This document shows positions 7,222-15,005 of a stretch of 64,000 nucleotides of DNA, piece by piece. The stretch is taken from contig NZ_JAUMTZ010000001.1 in assembly GCF_030530945.1 (NCBI RefSeq), positions 61,186 through 125,185 on the forward strand. The letters run 5' to 3'. The translations under genes and the position numbers were made by a program. Positions within the stretch are counted from its first letter, which is position 1. Each line of letters opens with the position of its first letter. This DNA comes from Kocuria sp. GTDB lineage: Bacteria > Actinomycetota > Actinomycetes > Actinomycetales > Micrococcaceae. Under the pieces are notes generated by a model. It was not told the origin of the DNA. It saw only the letters and a program-made list of their open reading frames with translations, and did not search any database.

Positions 7222-8509
7222 CGACGACGCCGCTGGCGCCCCCTCCCGCGTGAGCCCGCGCCTGCTGCGCCCCGCCGCCGTGTGGTGCGGCTTCGCGGTG
7301 GTGCACGTGTACTTCCTGGGATGGATGGCCTCGTTCTTCCTGCACGGCTGGGCCTTCAGCGACACCGAGCAGTACCGCGAGTGGGCCATGGCCGGGTACA
7401 ACGCGCCCGTGAGCGACGCAGTGAGTCCGTGGGTCTACCCGGTTCTGGCGCAGGTGCCCATCATGCTGCCGCGCCTCGCGGGTCACGACCTCTACCTGCT
7501 GGCGTGGACCCTGGTGATCACCGCGCTGAACGCCGTGGCCATGTGGTTCCTGCTGCACCGGGCGCCGGACCGGCAGCGCGCTGCCGTGGTGGCCGGCTGG
7601 TGGTGGGTGGTATTCACCGCGTTCACGGGGTACCTGAGCTTCGCCCGGGTGGAGGGCGTGGCCGCGCCCATCGTGTTCGTGGGGCTGCTGTACGCGGTGC
7701 GCCGGCCCGTGGTCGGTGCCGCGTTGCTGAGCGTGGCCACCTGGATCAAGGTGTGGCCGGCCGCCGCGCTGCTAGCCATGGTGATCGCGCTGCGCGAGCG
7801 GGTGCGGATCGTGGTGACCGGCCTGGTGGTCTCCGCACTGGTGGTCGGCGGGGTGCTGGTGCTGGGCGGGATCGAGCACATCGCGGACTTCCTGCTCAAC
7901 CAGGGCTCCCGCGGGATGCAGCTCGAGGCCACGTTCTCCGTCCCCTGGGTGTGGGCCGCCGTGCTGGGCGTCGGCGGATCGCGGATCGCGGACAACACCG
8001 CCATCAACTCCACCGAGGTCTACGGACCCGGTGTGCAGACCATGGCCGGGCTCATGCAGCCCCTGCTGCTCGTGGCCGTGGCGGTCGCGGCCGCGCTGCT
8101 GGTCAGGGCGCTGCGGCGCGGCGCGGACCGCGGGCGGCTGGTCTACGCGGGCACCCTGCTGCTGACCACTGTGCTGATCGTGTTCAACAAGGTGGGCTCA
8201 CCCCAGTTCATGGTGTGGCTCGCTCCCGTGGTCATGGTGGGGCTGCTCCACGACCGCGTGCGCTGGCGCACCCCAGCGTGGCTGGTCCTGGGGATCGCCG
8301 CCACCACGTTCGTGATCTACCCGCTGTTCTACACGCCCCTGATCCACGCGAACCCGGTGATGGCCGCCGTGCTGACGGTGCGCAACGTGCTCCTCGTGGC
8401 CCTGCTGGTGTGGACCGCGCGGCGGATCTGGCAGCTGGGCAGCCGCGCTGCGGTCGACGCGGAGGCGAGCGGACGGCGTCGTCCCGCGGGGCGTGGCCTG
8501 GCCGCATGA
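7202..8509 (+). CDS. GT87-like (DUF2029) membrane mannosyltransferase, copy B
   Basis: 435 residues, same length as copy A. The TTG start is chosen because AAGGAGG lies 6 bases before it; GTG at 7252 is the only reasonable alternative. Blocks shared with copy A include FSDTEQYREWAMAGYNAP, SPWVYPVLAQVP, ATWIKVWPAAALLA, SRGMQLEATFSVPWVW and FNKVGSPQFMVWLAPVV, ending YPLFYTPLIHANPVMAAVLTVRN. The N-terminal linker HDDDAAGAP is encoded by a copy of the recurrent GACGACGCCGC oligomer. The stop overlaps the ATG of the truncated LysE gene (ATGA). Confidence 0.82.
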   Translation: MPRPGHDDDAAGAPSRVSPRLLRPAAVWCGFAVVHVYFLGWMASFFLHGWAFSDTEQYREWAMAGYNAPVSDAVSPWVYPVLAQVPIMLPRLAGHDLYLLAWTLVITALNAVAMWFLLHRAPDRQRAAVVAGWWWVVFTAFTGYLSFARVEGVAAPIVFVGLLYAVRRPVVGAALLSVATWIKVWPAAALLAMVIALRERVRIVVTGLVVSALVVGGVLVLGGIEHIADFLLNQGSRGMQLEATFSVPWVWAAVLGVGGSRIADNTAINSTEVYGPGVQTMAGLMQPLLLVAVAVAAALLVRALRRGADRGRLVYAGTLLLTTVLIVFNKVGSPQFMVWLAPVVMVGLLHDRVRWRTPAWLVLGIAATTFVIYPLFYTPLIHANPVMAAVLTVRNVLLVALLVWTARRIWQLGSRAAVDAEASGRRRPAGRGLAA

Positions 8510-8973
8510 CCGTCCTCGACGCCGTCCTCGCGTTCGCCCTCGTGGCGGGTCTGCTGACCCTGGTCCCGGGTCTGGACACCGCGCTGGTGCTGCGCTCGAC
8601 CCTCACCCGTACGCGGAGCTACGCATGGGCCACGGCGCTGGGCGTGGCCACCGGCGCGGGGACCAACCTGCTCAACCCCAAGGTGGGGGTCTTCTACATC
8701 GCCACCATCCCGCAGTTCCTCCCCGGGGGCGTCTCGCCGCTGCTCATGGGCGCGCTGCTCGCGGGGGTCCACGGGCTCCTCACCATGGTGTGGTTCGGCG
8801 TGATCATCCTGGGTGGCGGCTACGCCCGGCGCTGGCTCTCGGACCCACGGGCACTGCGCGTCGTGGACCGCGTCACCGGAGTGGTGCTCATCGGCTTCGG
8901 TGTGAAGCTCGTGGTGGATGCCATCCCGTCCGGGGCCGTGGCCCTCGGCCGCACGCTGCCGCGCCTGGCGTAG
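8506..8973 (+). pseudogene. LysE/RhtB-family exporter with an internal in-frame deletion
   Basis: 155 residues against about 205-210 for the family. The start is normal (DAVLAFALVAGLLTLVPGLDT, residues 5-25, with the P-G-x-(D/N/P)-T segment of helix 1), and so is the end, from TNLLNPKVGVFYIATIPQF onward. The part between GVATGAG (46-52) and TNLLNPKVG (53-61) is missing: full-length relatives have about 50 residues there, covering the second and third helices and the loop. The frame is kept and the downstream helices are intact, so a stable but probably inactive protein could be made. ATGA overlap with GT87 copy B. A minimal functional variant cannot be excluded, but loss of central helices is unusual. 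Confidence 0.7.
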
Positions 8974-9065
8974 CCGCCTGCCGGCAGCGTCCGTTCGTCG
9001 TCCTGGTCCTGCTGCCGGCCCGACCCCGGTAGGTCCGCTCGCGCTCATGGCTGAGAATGGGCGGC

Positions 9066-10388
9066 ATGAGCCTTTCCTCCTCCGGGGCGGTAGCCCCCGA
9101 CGATCTGCGTGCTCGGCTGCGGTCCATGACCGGGCGGGACCCCCGTGAGCGCGAGAGGGCGGCCAGCACGCTCGAGCTGCTCTTCGACCTCACCTTCGTG
9201 GTGGCCGTGGCGCAGGGTGCGTCCCAGCTGGCCGAAGCCCTGGGGGAGGGGCACGTGGGGTCGGGGGTCGCCTCCTTCTGCCTCACGAGCTTCGGGATCA
9301 TCTGGGCGTGGATCAACTACTCGTGGTTCGCGAGCGCCTACGACACGGACGACTGGCTGTACCGGCTGCTCACCCTGCTGCAGATGATCGGGGTGGTGGT
9401 GCTGACGCTGGGCATCCCGGACATCTTCCACGGGGCGGCCCACGGCGAGCTGGACAACACCGTGGCGGTGGCGGGCTACGTGATCATGCGCGTGGCCATG
9501 CTCGTGCAGTGGGGCCGGGCCTACCGGGCCGACGCCGCCCACCGCCCCGCCGTCCGGCTCTACATCGTGACCCTGGTGATCGCGCAGGCCCTGTGGATCG
9601 GAACGGTCTTCCTCCAGCGCACCCCGCTGCCGCTGGGGGTGGTCCTCGCCCTGACGACCGTGGTGGTCCTCGTGGAGCTCGCCGGACCGTTCCTCGCCGA
9701 ACGGCGCTCCGGCACGGGAACGCCCTGGCACGCCGGGCACATCACGGAGCGCCACGGGCTGCTCACCATCATCACCATCGGGGAGGTGGTCACCGGCACC
9801 GTGATCACCCTGCAGAACATCCTGGGCTCGGACGAGCAGCACATCGACTGGAGCGACACGGTCCTCGTGGCCGTGTGCGGCACCGCGATCGCGTTCGGCT
9901 TCTGGTGGGCCTACTTCCTGCCCCGTTTCGGGGAGGTGCTGCACCACCATCGGCGCCGCTCGTTCGGCTTCGGCTACAGCCACTTCCTGATCTGGCCCGC
10001 GCTCGCCGCTGTGGGTGCAGGACTGCACCTCATGGCGCTGTCCTTCGAGCGCAACGAGCACCTGCACGTGGACCACGAGGTGGCGGCGTGCGCACTCGCC
10101 ATCCCCGTGGGAATCTTCACCGTGGGGCTGTTCACCGCGCACTACCTCACCACACGCTTCTGGGCCCACCTGCACACCGCGATCCTTGCGGGCAGCCTGG
10201 TGGTGCTGCTGCTCGCGGTGGTCCTGGCCGTGGTGCATGTGCCCCTGACCGTGGTGCTCGCGCTGTGCACGCTCGTCCCGTGGATCACGGTGCTCGCCTT
10301 CGAGCTGAGCGCGGGAGCGGAGCACGAGGCCCAGGTGCTGGCGGCGCTGCCGGGCTGCGAAGAGGACGACGACGTCCCCGCGCCCTGA
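9066..10388 (+). CDS. ltrA: Low temperature requirement protein A (LtrA) family membrane protein
   Basis: 440 residues. The N-terminus has the LtrA hallmark ERERAASTLELLFDLTFVVAVAQGASQLAEAL (about 20-50), followed by about ten further transmembrane segments and the conserved HITERHGLLTIITIGEVVTGT (about 225-245). LtrA is named from Listeria, where its loss impairs growth in the cold; its biochemical role is not known. Start at ATG 9066, 7 bases after a weak GAGAAT box; ATG 9057 would lie inside that box. It is convergent with the next gene across a 158-base gap holding a C14 tract. Confidence 0.85.
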   Translation: MSLSSSGAVAPDDLRARLRSMTGRDPRERERAASTLELLFDLTFVVAVAQGASQLAEALGEGHVGSGVASFCLTSFGIIWAWINYSWFASAYDTDDWLYRLLTLLQMIGVVVLTLGIPDIFHGAAHGELDNTVAVAGYVIMRVAMLVQWGRAYRADAAHRPAVRLYIVTLVIAQALWIGTVFLQRTPLPLGVVLALTTVVVLVELAGPFLAERRSGTGTPWHAGHITERHGLLTIITIGEVVTGTVITLQNILGSDEQHIDWSDTVLVAVCGTAIAFGFWWAYFLPRFGEVLHHHRRRSFGFGYSHFLIWPALAAVGAGLHLMALSFERNEHLHVDHEVAACALAIPVGIFTVGLFTAHYLTTRFWAHLHTAILAGSLVVLLLAVVLAVVHVPLTVVLALCTLVPWITVLAFELSAGAEHEAQVLAALPGCEEDDDVPAP

Positions 10389-10546
10389 GCGCCACGCCAC
10401 CCTGAGCCCCGTGTCACCCTGAGTGCTGTGCTACCCGTGGGCGCCACGCGGCCGTGGGCGCCGGCCCATGGTGGCATCCGGGCTCGCGGTGACATCTGCA
10501 CCCCCCCCCCCCCCGAGCAGGCCGACGCCGCGTGCGCCCCCTGCCC
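10389..10546. other. Convergent intergenic region with direct repeats and a 14-C homopolymer
   Basis: Between the convergent LtrA and hypothetical genes. It has a doubled CACCCTGAG (about 16 bases apart), a doubled GTGGGCGCC, a CGTGG/CCACG mini-hairpin, and an unbroken run of 14 C at 10501-10514. I see no gene. The repeats may act as terminator structures; the C tract is a slippage-prone site in no reading frame. Confidence 0.5.
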
Positions 10547-11794
10547 TCAGGAACCGTCCCCGCGGCGTCGCAGCCGGTTCACCGCGTAGCCGAACAGGGA
10601 GGGCGCCTCTTCGGCCTCGCGCGCCTCGGCATCCCGCAGCCGGTCCTTCCGCTTCTGCTGGTGGCGCCGCAGGTGCTCGTCGTAGCGCTCGCGGTCCAGG
10701 CGCTGCTGCCGCTGCTCCACCGCCTCCGGCAGCGGGGTGGTGTCCAGCGCGGCGGTCCGGCCCTCGGCGGACTCGCCGGTGAGCCCCGCGGTGGTTCCGG
10801 TGTCTGCGCGCTCGGCCTCCACCATCCGCGGCAGCCTGCGGCGGACCGCCTCCCGCTCGGCGCGTTCGGCCAGCCGCCGCTGGGCGGCACTCTGCTTCCT
10901 GGGGGCGGCGTACCGGTCGCGGATCTGCTCGATCACGGGCAGCTCGTCCGTGGTCTCGTACGGCTCCTCTTCCCACCCCGCATGCGCACGGGGGGACGAC
11001 GCCGCCCGCTCCCGTGCGCGCGGAGCCGGCCCCGCGGCGTCGTCGTCCGGGTAGGGGGAGACGCGCTGGGCGGGATCGTGCGCCGTGTCCTCCGCGGGGA
11101 GCGGGGTGACCCGCGGGACGGGACCGGTGTCCACCACGACCTCCGCGGGGGTCTCCCAGTGGGCGGCCGTGAAGGCCCGGTGGCTGCGCCAGCCGCGGAA
11201 GAGTTTCCACCCCAGGTACACCGCGCCGAGCAGCAGCACGAGGGCGGGCTCGGCGTAGCCGCCGGCGTAGTAGAGAGAGGCCACGAGCAGCGCCAGGACG
11301 CCTGCGGCCAGCGGGACGAGGGCCACCCGGGACTGCACCGGGAGCAGTCCCAGCAGCTCGCGGGTGTACCGGCTCTCGTGGCGGGGCCCGTGCAGGGCGT
11401 GGGCCCGGATCCTCACGCCCGGCGGAGTGTGCCCGGTGAGCTTGCGCACGGTCACGGGCGGCTCGTCCGGGTCCTCGGCGGCGAGCGCCACGGTGCGGGC
11501 CCGGCCGGCGCCCAGGGCCGCGCGCTGGGAGGCGGTGACGCCCGCGAGGAGCAGGTGCAGGCCCATGGCCAGCAGCACGTAGGGCAACAGGACGGCCAGG
11601 GCGAGGGTGACTGCACGCCAGAACCAGGCGACCTCCCCGGCGGGGAAGTTCTGGAAGCGCAGCGGCCCGCGGGTGAACCACAGCAGTGCGGCGCCGGCTA
11701 GCAGCGCGGCGGTGCCGTTGAGCACGGCGTGCAGGCGCAGCCGCGGCCAGCCGCGTGCCGAGCGGGCGGCCCGGCGCTGTTCACGGGTGCGCAT
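10547..11794 (-). CDS. Hypothetical membrane protein with long charged C-terminal region
   Basis: 415 residues, not recognised. Two N-terminal transmembrane segments (about 25-45 and 60-90), a cytoplasmic or outer loop of about 70 residues, then a second hydrophobic pair (about 155-205). The C-terminal half is hydrophilic: an Asp/Ala/Pro-rich linker followed by an Arg/Glu/Gln-rich helical stretch (VEQRQQRLDRERYDEHLRRH) that looks like a coiled coil. The linker holds two opposite copies of the GACGACGCCGC oligomer (10995 and 11034), read as Ala-Ala-Ser-Ser and Asp-Asp-Ala-Ala. Codon use matches the neighbours, so it is probably a real gene of this lineage. Function unknown. Confidence 0.7.
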   Translation of the reverse strand: MRTREQRRAARSARGWPRLRLHAVLNGTAALLAGAALLWFTRGPLRFQNFPAGEVAWFWRAVTLALAVLLPYVLLAMGLHLLLAGVTASQRAALGAGRARTVALAAEDPDEPPVTVRKLTGHTPPGVRIRAHALHGPRHESRYTRELLGLLPVQSRVALVPLAAGVLALLVASLYYAGGYAEPALVLLLGAVYLGWKLFRGWRSHRAFTAAHWETPAEVVVDTGPVPRVTPLPAEDTAHDPAQRVSPYPDDDAAGPAPRARERAASSPRAHAGWEEEPYETTDELPVIEQIRDRYAAPRKQSAAQRRLAERAEREAVRRRLPRMVEAERADTGTTAGLTGESAEGRTAALDTTPLPEAVEQRQQRLDRERYDEHLRRHQQKRKDRLRDAEAREAEEAPSLFGYAVNRLRRRGDGS

Positions 11795-11980
11795 GGGTGC
11801 TCCTGGGGGTCCCGGGGACGTGGGGTGGTCTCAGGGTATGCGGTCCGGCGGACACGCACAGGCCGCGTTCCGGGCCTCCACCGGCGCACCCTCGCGCAGC
11901 CAGTCGTGCGCGGAGGCGGCGCGTGCCCGTCACGGGAGTGCGCGGGCGGTCCGGGGATCCCGTTCCGGCGGGCGGGACCC

Positions 11981-11986
11981 TAGGAT
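11981..11986 (+). promoter_or_regulatory. Leaderless -10 box for the MFS gene
   Basis: TAGGAT ends 6 bases before GTG 11993, the window's standard leaderless arrangement, and fixes that start. Confidence 0.6.
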
Positions 11987-11992
11987 CGAGCC

Positions 11993-13273
11993 GTGCCCCG
12001 TTTCCTCCTCGACATCTCCCCGGTCCGGGAGATCCCCGACTTCCGCAGGCTCTGGATGGGTTCCACGCTGTCCATGCTGGGCAGCCAGTTCACGGTGATC
12101 GCCATCAGCCTGGAGGTATTCGAGCTCACCCGGTCCACGTTCGCCGTGGGACTCGTGGGGGTCTTCGCGCTCGTGCCGCTGATCGTGGCCGGTCTCTACG
12201 GGGGATCCATCGGGGACGCCGCGGACCGCCGGCTGGCCGGGCTGTGGACCACCGTGGGGCTGTTCGCCATGACCGTGGCACTGGCCGCCCACGCGTGGCT
12301 GGACGTGCGCAGCGTGGGCGTGCTCTACACGATCGTGGCGCTGCACTCTTTTGCCCAAGGCCTGAACCAGCCCGTGCGCGGGGCGATCGTCCCCCGCCTG
12401 GTGCCCGCCCGTCAGCTTCCCGCGGCGAACGCCCTGTTCCAGCTGACCATGGGCTCGTGCCTCATGGTGGGCCCGCTGCTCGGGGCGTTCACGGTGGCCG
12501 GGCTGGGGTTCGCATGGGCGTACACGCTGGACGCGCTGAGCTTCGCCGTGAGCCTGTGGGCCATGTACAGGCTCCCGCCCCTGCCGCCCGAACCGGGTGA
12601 GGGCGGCGCCACGAGGGCCGGGTTCCGCTCCGTGGTGGAGGGCTTCCGGTTCCTGGCCACGCGGCCGAACCTGCGCATGACCTTCATGCTGGACATCGCA
12701 GCCATGGTCTTCGCCATGCCGCGCGTGCTGTTCCCCGTGCTCGGGGCCTCCGTGCTGGGCGGCGGCCAGGTGACCGTGGGGGTTCTCACCGCCTCCCTGG
12801 CGGCCGGTTCCGTGATCGCGGGCCTCTTCTCGGGAACATTCATACGCATCAACCACCACGGCCGCGCGTGCGCCACCGCGGTGGCCGCGTGGTCCGTGTG
12901 CATCATGGCGTTCGGCGCGGTGGTGCTGGCCGCCTCGCACGGCCTCGGCGCCGAGACCGCGTGGCCCCTGATTCTGTCCTGCGCGACCCTCCTGGCCGCA
13001 GGGGTCACGGACTCCGTGTCCATGCTCTTCCGCACCACCATCCTGCAGGCCGCCACCCCGGACTCGCTCCGCAGCCGCCTGCAGGGCATCTTCATCGTGG
13101 TGGTGGCCGGCGGACCCCGCCTGGGCGACGCCGTCCTGGGCACCGGCGGCCAGCTGCTCGGCCCCGGCTGGGCGGCCCTCACCGGCGCGGCCGTCTGCCT
13201 GGTGCTCGTGCTCGTCCTGGTACGGGTCTTCCCGGGCTTCCTGCGCTACGACGCGCGCGACCCGCAGCCCTGA
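11993..13273 (+). CDS. Major facilitator superfamily exporter (EntS/MFS_3-like)
   Basis: 426 residues with 11-12 hydrophobic segments. Start: FRRLWMGSTLSMLGSQFTVIAISLEVFELT (about 17-47), the typical N-terminus of the MFS_3 group that includes enterobactin exporter EntS. The loop 2-3 motif is GGSIGDAADRR (about 68-78), a variant of the MFS G-x-x-x-D-(R/K) signature. NQPVRGAIVPRLVPARQLPAANALFQL (about 125-150) is another conserved stretch of this group. No siderophore gene is nearby, so the substrate is open. It is followed on the same strand by a MATE exporter with its own promoter. Confidence 0.87.
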   Translation: MPRFLLDISPVREIPDFRRLWMGSTLSMLGSQFTVIAISLEVFELTRSTFAVGLVGVFALVPLIVAGLYGGSIGDAADRRLAGLWTTVGLFAMTVALAAHAWLDVRSVGVLYTIVALHSFAQGLNQPVRGAIVPRLVPARQLPAANALFQLTMGSCLMVGPLLGAFTVAGLGFAWAYTLDALSFAVSLWAMYRLPPLPPEPGEGGATRAGFRSVVEGFRFLATRPNLRMTFMLDIAAMVFAMPRVLFPVLGASVLGGGQVTVGVLTASLAAGSVIAGLFSGTFIRINHHGRACATAVAAWSVCIMAFGAVVLAASHGLGAETAWPLILSCATLLAAGVTDSVSMLFRTTILQAATPDSLRSRLQGIFIVVVAGGPRLGDAVLGTGGQLLGPGWAALTGAAVCLVLVLVLVRVFPGFLRYDARDPQP

Positions 13274-13325
13274 ACCGCGCCCACGGGACGCCTCCCACCC
13301 GGCCACCGCAGCGGCCCCGCCCGCC

Positions 13326-13331
13326 TACCCT
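13326..13331 (+). promoter_or_regulatory. Leaderless -10 box for the MATE gene
   Basis: TACCCT, then 6 bases, then GTG 13338. This supports GTG 13338 despite the low-complexity N-terminus it adds. Confidence 0.6.
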
Positions 13332-13337
13332 GGAGCG

Positions 13338-14756
13338 GTGCCCTCCACACCCGCGAACCACTCCCGCCCCTCGCCCGACGACGCCGCCGCGCCGGTTCCC
13401 GCCGACGCTCCGTCCCCCGGCCGCGCGCCGCGCCTGAACCGGCAGATTCTGGCGCTCGCGGTGCCCGCATTCGGTGCGCTGGTCGCTGAGCCGCTGTTCC
13501 TGCTCGCGGACTCCGCGATCATCGGGCACCTGGGCACCGCGCAGCTCGCGGGTGTGGGCATCGCGTCCACCCTGGTGCAGACCGTGGTGGGACTCATGGT
13601 GTTCTTGGCATACAGCACCACTCCCGCGGTGGCACGCCACCTCGGAGCCGGCCGCCTGGCAGACGCCCTGCGCGTGGGCCGCGACGGGCTGTGGACCGCC
13701 GCGGGGCTCGGTGTGGTCCTGGCCGCGGTGGGCGCGGTGGTCATGCGCCCGCTGCTCGCCGCGATGGGTGCGCGCGGCGAGGTCCTGGACCACGCGGCGT
13801 CGTACGCGCTGTGGTCCCTGCCCGGGCTCGTGGCCATGCTGGTGGTGCTGGCCGCGGTGGGTGTGCTGCGCGGGCTGCAGGACACCACCACCCCGCTGCT
13901 CGTGGCCGGAGCGGGAGCGGTGCTGAACGCCGGACTGAACGTGGCGCTCGTCTACGGGGCGCACCTGGGGGTGGCCGGAGCCGCCATCGGCACGAGTCTC
14001 ACCCAGTGGGCCATGGCGGTGGCGTACCTGGTGATGCTGGGCCGCCGGTTCCGCGCCGAGGGCGTGGCGGTGGGGACATCCTGGACGGGGATCCGCGGGC
14101 ACCTGACCGTGGGCTCCTGGCTCATGCTGCGCACCCTGTCCCTGCGCGTGGCGATCCTCTCGACCGTGGTGGTGGCCACCGCCCAGGGGGCCGAGAACCT
14201 GGCCGCGTACCAGCTGACCATGACCCTCTTCAACTTCCTGGCCTTCGCCCTGGACGCGCTCGCGATCGCCGCGCAGGCGCTGCTCGGCAAGGAGCTGGGG
14301 GCGCGGGACCTGCGGCGGGACGAGGACCGGGAGGCCGTGCGGCTGCTCATGCGCCGGCTGCTGCGCTGGGGGCTCGGCTTCGGGGTGGTCACCGGGCTGG
14401 TGGTAGGCGTTCTGGGGCCCCGGCTGGGGTTCCTGTTCACCGGGTCGCAGGACGTCCAGGCCCTCTTCGGGGTGTCGCTGCTCGTGGTGGCGGTGGGTCA
14501 GCCGCTCGCGGCGTTCGTGTTCGTGCTGGACGGGGTGCTGATCGGCGCCGGGGACGCCCGCTACCTCGCCCTGGCCGGGGTGGTGAACCTGGTGGTGTAC
14601 CTCCCGCTGCTGTGGGCCGTCGGGCAGTGGGGCGGTGCCGGTGCCGCGGGAGCTCTGTGGCTGTGGCTCGCGTACGCGATCGGCTACACGGGTGCGCGCG
14701 CCGCCACGCTGGGGTGGCGGATCCGCGGACCGCGGTGGATGTTCGCCATGTCCTGA
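13338..14756 (+). CDS. MATE-family efflux transporter, DinF-like
   Basis: 472 residues, 12 predicted helices in two related halves. After a disordered Pro/Ala/Asp leader of about 33 residues, the first helix reads ILALAVPAFGALVAEPLFLLADSAIIGHLGTAQLAGVGIAST, the DinF-subgroup signature (the P and E of helix 1 and the D-x-x-(I/V)-(I/V)-G-(H/R)-L loop). GLQDTTTPLLVAGAGAVLNAGLNVALVYG ends helix 4. MATE proteins export drugs or metabolites by Na+ or H+ antiport. The leader is encoded partly by a 12/12 copy of GACGACGCCGCC (13377-13388), so that region may be there for DNA rather than protein reasons. Confidence 0.9.
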   Translation: MPSTPANHSRPSPDDAAAPVPADAPSPGRAPRLNRQILALAVPAFGALVAEPLFLLADSAIIGHLGTAQLAGVGIASTLVQTVVGLMVFLAYSTTPAVARHLGAGRLADALRVGRDGLWTAAGLGVVLAAVGAVVMRPLLAAMGARGEVLDHAASYALWSLPGLVAMLVVLAAVGVLRGLQDTTTPLLVAGAGAVLNAGLNVALVYGAHLGVAGAAIGTSLTQWAMAVAYLVMLGRRFRAEGVAVGTSWTGIRGHLTVGSWLMLRTLSLRVAILSTVVVATAQGAENLAAYQLTMTLFNFLAFALDALAIAAQALLGKELGARDLRRDEDREAVRLLMRRLLRWGLGFGVVTGLVVGVLGPRLGFLFTGSQDVQALFGVSLLVVAVGQPLAAFVFVLDGVLIGAGDARYLALAGVVNLVVYLPLLWAVGQWGGAGAAGALWLWLAYAIGYTGARAATLGWRIRGPRWMFAMS

Positions 14757-14851
14757 GCGCCCTGCTCCCGGCCACCACCCGGCCACCACCCAGCCTCCTC
14801 CGTGGCCCGCCGGGAGGCGTGGTGGACCACCCGGTGGAAACCCCGCGGGCG

Positions 14852-14857
14852 TATTCT
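14852..14857 (+). promoter_or_regulatory. -10 box (TATTCT) upstream of the universal stress gene
   Basis: TATTCT, 6 bases, then an ATG at 14864. The transcript would begin at a 21-codon leader ORF, 142 bases ahead of the universal stress gene. Confidence 0.55.
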
Positions 14858-14863
14858 GGAGGC

Positions 14864-14929
14864 ATGAACACAGGCGTTCCGAGCACCGTCACCGGCGCCC
14901 CCGCAGGGCGGCCGCGTCCGGTGCCGTGA
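14864..14929 (+). CDS. Possible leaderless 21-residue leader peptide upstream of usp
   Basis: ATG positioned exactly 6 bases after TATTCT opens MNTGVPSTVTGAPAGRPRPVP, then TGA. The main gene starts 76 bases after this stop. The peptide has no signal sequence and no run of one amino acid, so classical attenuation is not obvious. It may be a translated leader that sets mRNA stability or coupling, or a chance frame at the transcription start. Confidence 0.35.
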   Translation: MNTGVPSTVTGAPAGRPRPVP

Positions 14930-15005
14930 GCCCGGAAACCCGCGTCCAGAGACACCCGAGCACACCCTCCGAACCCAACCGGACACAGACAAGCAGGTGC
15001 ACGAG

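Noticed and set aside
7282..8505. Extended frame upstream of the LysE-like gene giving a 563-residue fusion
   Set aside because: The extra part is the out-of-frame shadow of GT87 copy B; LysE family sequence starts exactly at the ATG 8506.
10501..10514. C14 tract as a phase-variation switch
   Set aside because: It is not within a coding frame or between recognisable -35 and -10 boxes of either convergent gene, so length changes would not obviously switch a gene.
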